Shown here: piece after piece, positions 57,689 to 64,000 of the stretch
How the letters are laid out: every line of letters begins with the position of its first letter
Numbering within the stretch: the stretch's first letter is position 1
NCBI GenBank assembly: GCA_011316305.1
Contig: SAUG01000102.1
Location: forward strand, 62,001-126,000
Source of the DNA: Rusavskia elegans
Taxonomy: Eukaryota; Ascomycota; Lecanoromycetes; Teloschistales; Teloschistaceae
Reading direction: 5' to 3'
DNA: 64,000 nucleotides
Position numbers and translations under genes: made by a program
The notes under the pieces: generated by a model
Told to the model about the DNA's origin: nothing
Database searches by the model: none
What the model saw: only the letters and a program-made list of their open reading frames with translations

Positions 57689-60600
57689 AAAATATTATGA
57701 CTAAATTATATAAATATATTAAAGGTAGTAAAAAAAGAAAAAACTATATCTACCGTATAGATATCTAACGATATCGCGAAGATATAGTTTTAATAATATT
57801 ATTTTTATATATAAAAGATTATATATAAAAAGTAAATAAATATAAAAATTTCGAAGTTTCGAAAAGAAAATATATATATATTAAATATAATAATAGTTTA
57901 TTAGAATTCTAGAAAAATAATATTTATTAGTAGAAACGCCGTATATAACTACGCGAAAAGGAAACCGAATATTAAATAATTAGAAAATTAAAAATTAAAA
58001 TAACGCTACTAGAATTCGAATTTAGATCTAATAAATATTAAATTCTTCCCGCTATCGCTATATTATATTTAATCTAATATAGAAATAATAGTAAAAAACT
58101 TTAATATTATTTATATTAATCCCTATACTATAGTACCAGTAATTAAATACTGGAAGTACTAGTTAGAATATTATCTAATAGCGTTACGGGATCGTTTCTA
58201 TCTTTTATTTAATAGAAGAATTTTAGTTTTCGCAGTTTTAGAAGTAGTATTATTAGCGTAAATAAAGTTATCGTCGTTATTATCGGAAGACTTCGGCGTT
58301 TTCGAAAAGAAATTCTAGATAGATATTAGCTATATAATTAAAAATTATAGAGTAAATATACTAACAAAACTTCGTTATAATATTTACTAGAGTTTAAAAG
58401 TTTAAAAGTATATTTATTACGACTAAAGACTATATATAACGATATCTGGCTTTATTAGTACTATTTTATCTAAAGTAAAAAAATTATATCTACTACTAGA
58501 CCCCGGTAGATTTTTCTAGAATTAGAACGGCGTCTATATATAAACTATTTCTAGTAGATAATCCGAAGATATCGCTAGAAAAAAGATAATAGTAGTTAAT
58601 TTTCTAGAGAAGTTTAATAATTTTAGCGTTAGTTTAACTAATTTATAGGCGACCGTTCTAATTCTGCCCTCCCTACGGATATAGGAAACTAGAAAGTTAG
58701 TATTTTTATTTTAAAAGAAATCCTAACCTATTAGAAAAACTGATAAAGCCGTATAGATATTTATCGTTAATTTTTAATAAAATTAAAAAAGATAATAAAA
58801 TTCGATAGAAATATTTAATTTAATTTAAATAGGCTAAATTTTTATTTTAGAATTAATAATTAGCTCGCCCGCGGCTCTAGAATTACTATTTTTCCCGGGT
58901 CTAAAAATTTAAATATCTAAAAACTTCTATATTAGAATTAGTATTCCGGCCGATCTTCGGCTAAAGACGGTTAATTTTTAGCTTAAAATTTTAGCTAATT
59001 AGGAAGTACGTATCTATACGGTCTAACGGCGACTATATTTAATTCTATATAGAAATCTCGAATTTTTACTACTTTTTTTAAATTATTAATTAAATAACTT
59101 TAACGCGATAGTCATTAGTCCAGAACTTCCTAAATAATATAAAATCGTATAAAGATTCGAACGCGAAAGTTTCTATTATATCGGGGTTATAGGTATTAAA
59201 TAATAAAGCTTTTATCGATTTTTACTTCGATATTAGAAAATATTTTACTACTAATAGTTTCTAGAAAAACCTTCTATCTAGAATATTTAGTAAAGAATAT
59301 TTATATAAATTCTATATATAAATATTTCATAATTTTATCGAATTTAATATAGATTTAAATAGTCTATAAATATTCTATAAACGAATTCTAAATCTATTAT
59401 ATTTATATATAGTAAATATAGCTATTATATCTACTATATCTAAAATTATAGTAGCTACTAGTAGTTCGATTTACTACCTTTTTTATTTTATATATTTACT
59501 AAAAGTATCGCTATTCTAGCTATAATACGTAGTCTTTTAATATCAAGTAACTAGTAATAGAAGTTAGTTAGAAAAGTTCAGCTTTTTATTCTTTTATAAA
59601 ACCTTTACTAAATCTATCTACTATAAATCTATTATTTTCGATAAAATCAAAATCGTAGAACCGATTATAATATTCGAAGTTAATTTAATTATTTACGAAA
59701 TATATTCTATTATCCGTCGTCTTTCCTTTTAAAATTAGATAGGCGATATATTAAATACGGAATATATTATATATCCGATATTTATCGAATATTCTACTAG
59801 AATTCGCTAGCTATAATCCGATTTCTACTATATTATAAATAGAATATATTCGATTTTTATCTTTCTATTTATAATATTATATTAGAATACCGTTATAGAT
59901 ATTTATATTTTTTTATTTTAGATTTTTTTTAGTAAAATAATTCGGATTAATAACTTTAATAATAGCGTATATTTTACTAATAATTAAATATTTTAAAGTT
60001 TCTAGTATATTATTACTAGTTATTATCGTCTCGTCTTTTAGCTATATATAGTCGCGGTACCACTTTCCTATAATACTATTCTAGTTCGGTTAATATCGTA
60101 TAATATAACGGACCAGACGTTTACTATCTATAATATTTTATCTGTCTCGATACTAATATATAATAGACGAATATAAAGAAATAAATATCTATTCGGTCTA
60201 TTCCAAATCGGATTCTATATAATAAAAATAAATTATTCCGATCCGAGTTTCTAATTATATTATAGATCTTCTTTCGTAGATAAAGGCGGCTATAGCTATT
60301 ATAAAATTTTAAATACCGATCGCGGTTTATAGTAAATATATTTATATCTAATTTCGAACCTACGGTATCTTTAGATTAATCTTTAAATATCTAATATTAG
60401 ATCTCGCTAGAATATTAATATTCTAATAGTTCGGGTTTATAGATTCGATTATTATTTTATTATTTTAAATATCTTCGTTTTTTTAAATAGTTATTAGATC
60501 TTTTAAATATAGGTAAAGTAGTATATTATCTATAGCTAGTATATTCTAACGCCTGATATTATAATCTATAATTTATTTATCGAAAGTTAAATTTTTATTG

Positions 60601-63600
60601 ATTCTACTAATGAAAGCTTTAATATATATTATATATACGGTTTTACCTTAGTTACTATTAGTTTTTAAAGCCGTTCCGAATATTTTAATATATTTTATAT
60701 AGTAGACTATAGAATAGAACTTTAGAAAATTAAAATACCGTCTATTAGTACTTTTATTAAAAAGCCGAGATTTAATAAATACGTATTTAAAACGGTCTAT
60801 AATATATAGTAATTCTATTATATAGAAAAATATTTCGTCGGTATAAAAATAGTATATAGCTAGACGTATAAATTCTATTATAGTTTTCAGATATAATAGT
60901 ACTACCGGAATATAGTCTATAAAAAATAGAATTAAAATAGAAATAAATTAGCGGATTATAGTTTTCTACTCGTCGCCTATCTATTATTTAATTTAATTAA
61001 ATCGCGTAAAATATTTTAGGCTAGAAAATAAAGATATAATATTAAATCGTTTATCTAGTTAATATTTCTAACCGACTTTAATTTTTATACGTTTTTCTAT
61101 AGATAGTATTATTATATTATACTAATAACCGTCGGTAATTTCTTTTATTATATTAGAATATTATTTAATAACCCGTATTATAATTCTTTTAAAAAATTAA
61201 TATAATATATTAACGAATTACGTTTTATAGATATTTATCTAATTATATATCTATATAAAATTCTCGACCGTATAAATATCTATTTTATTAGCTGAACCAA
61301 ATTTTATTCTAACTTAGTTACTTTAGATAACTAGAGATTCGATAATATTAGATTCCGAATTTAATTCGTTATTATTACTTTTTTCGGATATTTTATAATT
61401 ATCTTCCTACTAAATTACTATATTAGAATTTAAACTAAATTTAAATTACTACTAGTATATTATATTTAGAATATATATATAGTTTCGATTTAAAAACGCT
61501 ATATATAAATTATTATAGTCGTTTAAAAGTATTTAATATATAATATAATACTTGCTATTTTTTATATCTATAATAAAGACCTATTTTTTATAGTTTACTA
61601 TAAAACCGATAATAATAGAAAAATATTATCGAATAAAGCTATTAGTATAAAAGATAGACAAGCTTTTTTAATAATACTATTTTAAAACTATAGACGAAAT
61701 TAGTACGATCTATAAATATTAATAATAGACTACTAGTTATTTATATTCTAGTATCGCGGCTATCGTAGTATAATAAATATAAAATTTAAAATCTTTTAGA
61801 TATTTTTTACCCGTTTTAATAATAGGGATAAAACCTAGTAAAATAAATAAAAAGCGGGTCTAACTATAACGGCAGCGGCTATTAAAGTTACTAATAATTA
61901 AATAGATAAACTATATAATTATATCGCCGTAGTATAAATTTAAAGAAATTTTATCTATTAAAAAAATAAAAGGAATAATAGTCGTATTTTCCGGAAGAAA
62001 TTTCTATAATTTCTACTATTAATTTTCTATATATATTCTACTATAGATCCGGGTAGATTTATAGTTATTTTTAGATAAATCTATTTTATAGCGTTCGAGT
62101 ATATACTTTAGTTTATTTTTAAAAAATCTATAGCCGAGTAAAAATCGAACTATATTAATAATATTATAAAAAAAGATTATAGTATTCTATTTCTAGAATC
62201 CGTTTTCTATTCTGATTATAATTTTAAAAAAAGATTAAAAAAAGATATTATTAGTAATATTTTAAAGAATTTTATATATTTTAATTTTCTATTTCTATAT
62301 ATTAACGAAGCTATTCTTCCCGTTAATATTTTTATAAAAGTTATCGATAGCCTTTTAATTTATTTTCGTTTTATAAAACCAGCGGGCTAAAATATATTAG
62401 ACTTTATTTCTAAAAAACTAATAGTTATAATATTAATCGCTAGTAAATCCGGTAGTATTCTGCCGAATTTAAAAAGGATCTATTTAATTATATTATAGAA
62501 AATAATCTCCGGCTTTTTTATTAATAATATTTTCGAAAGTTTTAATAGTAATATTTAACCAATTTAACGCCAAGAATATTCGTAGCGTATTATTTATAGA
62601 TAAAATAGAAGCAATTAATAAAAGACGATAAACTAATCCGGTAGAATCTAATAGTTTTAAATTTTCCGGTAAAAATATAATTTAGGAGTCGAACTATAGT
62701 ATAAATATAGTAAGCCGAAAAAATCTAAAATAAATAAAAGTAATTTTATATCTTTTTATTTTAGTTTTTTTTATAACTTTTATCTTTATCTTTAGATAGG
62801 AGATAACTTCGATCTATATTTCTTTATTTATTATCGGTAGCCTTATTATATAGCTCGTATTAGTCGATACTTCCGATTTTTAGTAGTAACTAATCCGCGT
62901 CGGGAGATATATTAGAAATTAGGCTATTTTATAATATATTTTATAGTATCTCTATCCCTTTTTATATAGATATTAATTATAAAAACTGGTATCTCTCTAG
63001 ATATCTAGATAACGTACTATTCCTGGCTATTTAATATAGATATAAAATCTAGAAATAACTTTATTTAAATATAATAATAATCTTTTACCTTCGCGATATT
63101 AGTAATATACTTAATATTAAAAAGATAATAAAGTAAATTAATTTTTTAAAACGTTTAAACCAGCCGAATTACTTTATCCTAACGTAAACCCTCGCGTAGA
63201 ACCTAGTATAAGACCTAACGTAGAACCTAATATAGTTAGAAAATACTAAATACTTTTAACTATCTATAGTTAGCGGCCGCTAATATAATAAATATTTGGC
63301 TAATTATAACTAATACCGAAAAATAAAAGAAATATATTAGAAGCTATTATAGTAAATAGAATAAATATTACTATAGATATTATAAAATAAACTAAATTCT
63401 ATCTACGAGGTCTATATATATATATATAAAAATATTTTACGAATAGACTTTTTAATAATAGTCGCTATAATAATATTTAGAGTTTAAAATATATATATTT
63501 AACTATACTATTAAATATAATTTATTACCGGTTTATCGATACGATTTAAAAAGTCGGGATTTTTTTTAATAAGATATTTAACTTTATAAAACGTTAACTA

Positions 63601-64000
63601 CTATCTAAATAATAACCGAACTAGTAACGACGAGCCGCCTCTTTTTATTATTATCGATAGATAGTAAATATATTATTATAATCTCTTCGTTTTTTTAAAA
63701 TATAGCCTCTATTTAATTGTATTAATTAAAGATAATATTTAAAAAGATATAAATAGTATATTTACCGGTATATTATAAACTTTAGATTTTAATTAATAAT
63801 AGATCTTACTAGAGTAATATAGAAAGAAAAATTTTAGAAAATACGAAAATATAGCTAAAATAATTTATTTTATAAATAAATTATATTATAAATAAATAGA
63901 TAAATACTATTAGAAGTTTATTATTATTATATATTATCGGCGGTAACTAACTTTCTTCGTCTAATAGTAGGTACGGCAGGGGCTAGCTTAATAGGAAGGT

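Larger units (their letters stand above)
52111..64000. mobile_element. AT-rich RIP-mutated block of degraded repeats, no intact gene
   Basis: Over almost 12 kb the sequence is dominated by A and T. CpA and TpG are nearly absent (about one per few hundred bases by eye), while CpG, CpT and GpT remain. This is the signature of repeat-induced point mutation, which changes CpA to TpA in duplicated DNA during the sexual cycle. TAA and TAG stops are dense on both strands, TGA is rare, and I found no open frame of 60 codons. The original content is inferred to be transposable elements, but I cannot name families with confidence. The block runs to the window edge, where the last ~35 bases (ggtacggcaggggctagc...) return to normal composition. 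Confidence 0.85.

Noticed and set aside
52111..64000. AT-rich block as inserted mitochondrial DNA or a centromere
   Set aside because: Mitochondrial DNA would not lose CpA/TpG while keeping CpG, and no mitochondrial gene or rRNA is visible. A centromere cannot be excluded but needs no separate claim.
1..64000. CRISPR arrays, bacterial operons or riboswitches
   Set aside because: Spliceosomal introns throughout show a eukaryotic genome, and no regularly spaced direct repeats of that type are present.

Overview
The window comes from a filamentous ascomycete fungus (Pezizomycotina). Genes carry GT-AG introns of about 43-95 nt, mostly near 50. The proteins are typical of moulds: kexin, Snx4/Atg24, Ams1, an NRPS-like reductase and a pisatin-demethylase-like P450. 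The last 12 kb is an AT-rich block with the signature of repeat-induced point mutation (RIP). A Dothideomycete would fit the compartmentalised composition, but this is only an inference.

Positions 1-52,000 are ordinary gene-dense chromosome, about one gene per 2.5 kb. In order: the 3' end of a PWWP/TFIIS-N-like protein (+); an Env7/STK16-type kinase (+); a CLIP-170-type CAP-Gly protein (-); a small unknown protein (-); Rcl1 (-); a CUE-CCCH-Smr protein (+); mitochondrial adenylate kinase Adk2 (-); a LETM1/Mdm38 protein (+); a DUF4419 protein (+); thioredoxin reductase (+); alpha-mannosidase Ams1 (-); a disordered unknown protein (-); a Tvp38/VTT membrane protein (+); Vps53 (+); a 1,783-aa PhoD-like phosphatase (-); kexin (+); an unknown protein with a doubtful model (+); Snx4/Atg24 (-); a cytochrome P450 (+); and an NRPS-like A-T-R carboxylate reductase (-).

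Several of these genes serve Golgi, endosome and vacuole traffic: the Env7-like kinase, Ams1, Tvp38, Vps53, kexin and Snx4. In yeast, kexin cycles between Golgi and endosome with help from GARP (Vps53), and Snx4 supports the pathways that carry Ams1 to the vacuole. Adk2 and the LETM1 protein, both mitochondrial, share a divergent promoter. The convergent P450 and NRPS-like genes form a possible two-gene metabolite locus directly beside the RIP block.

Positions 52,010-64,000 hold no intact gene. CpA and TpG are almost absent while CpG survives, and stop codons are everywhere. I read it as a block of old transposons destroyed by RIP. Points of interest inside it are a GC-rich island with Pol III A/B-box-like motifs (57,575-57,688) and a relic reading frame with leucine at every third residue. 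Two further signals stand out: a 319-bp inverted-repeat element (MITE-like) at 25,958-26,276, and a recurring switch inside genes from C-rich to G-rich coding strand. All coordinates and splice sites were worked out by eye; I had no database or alignment tools.
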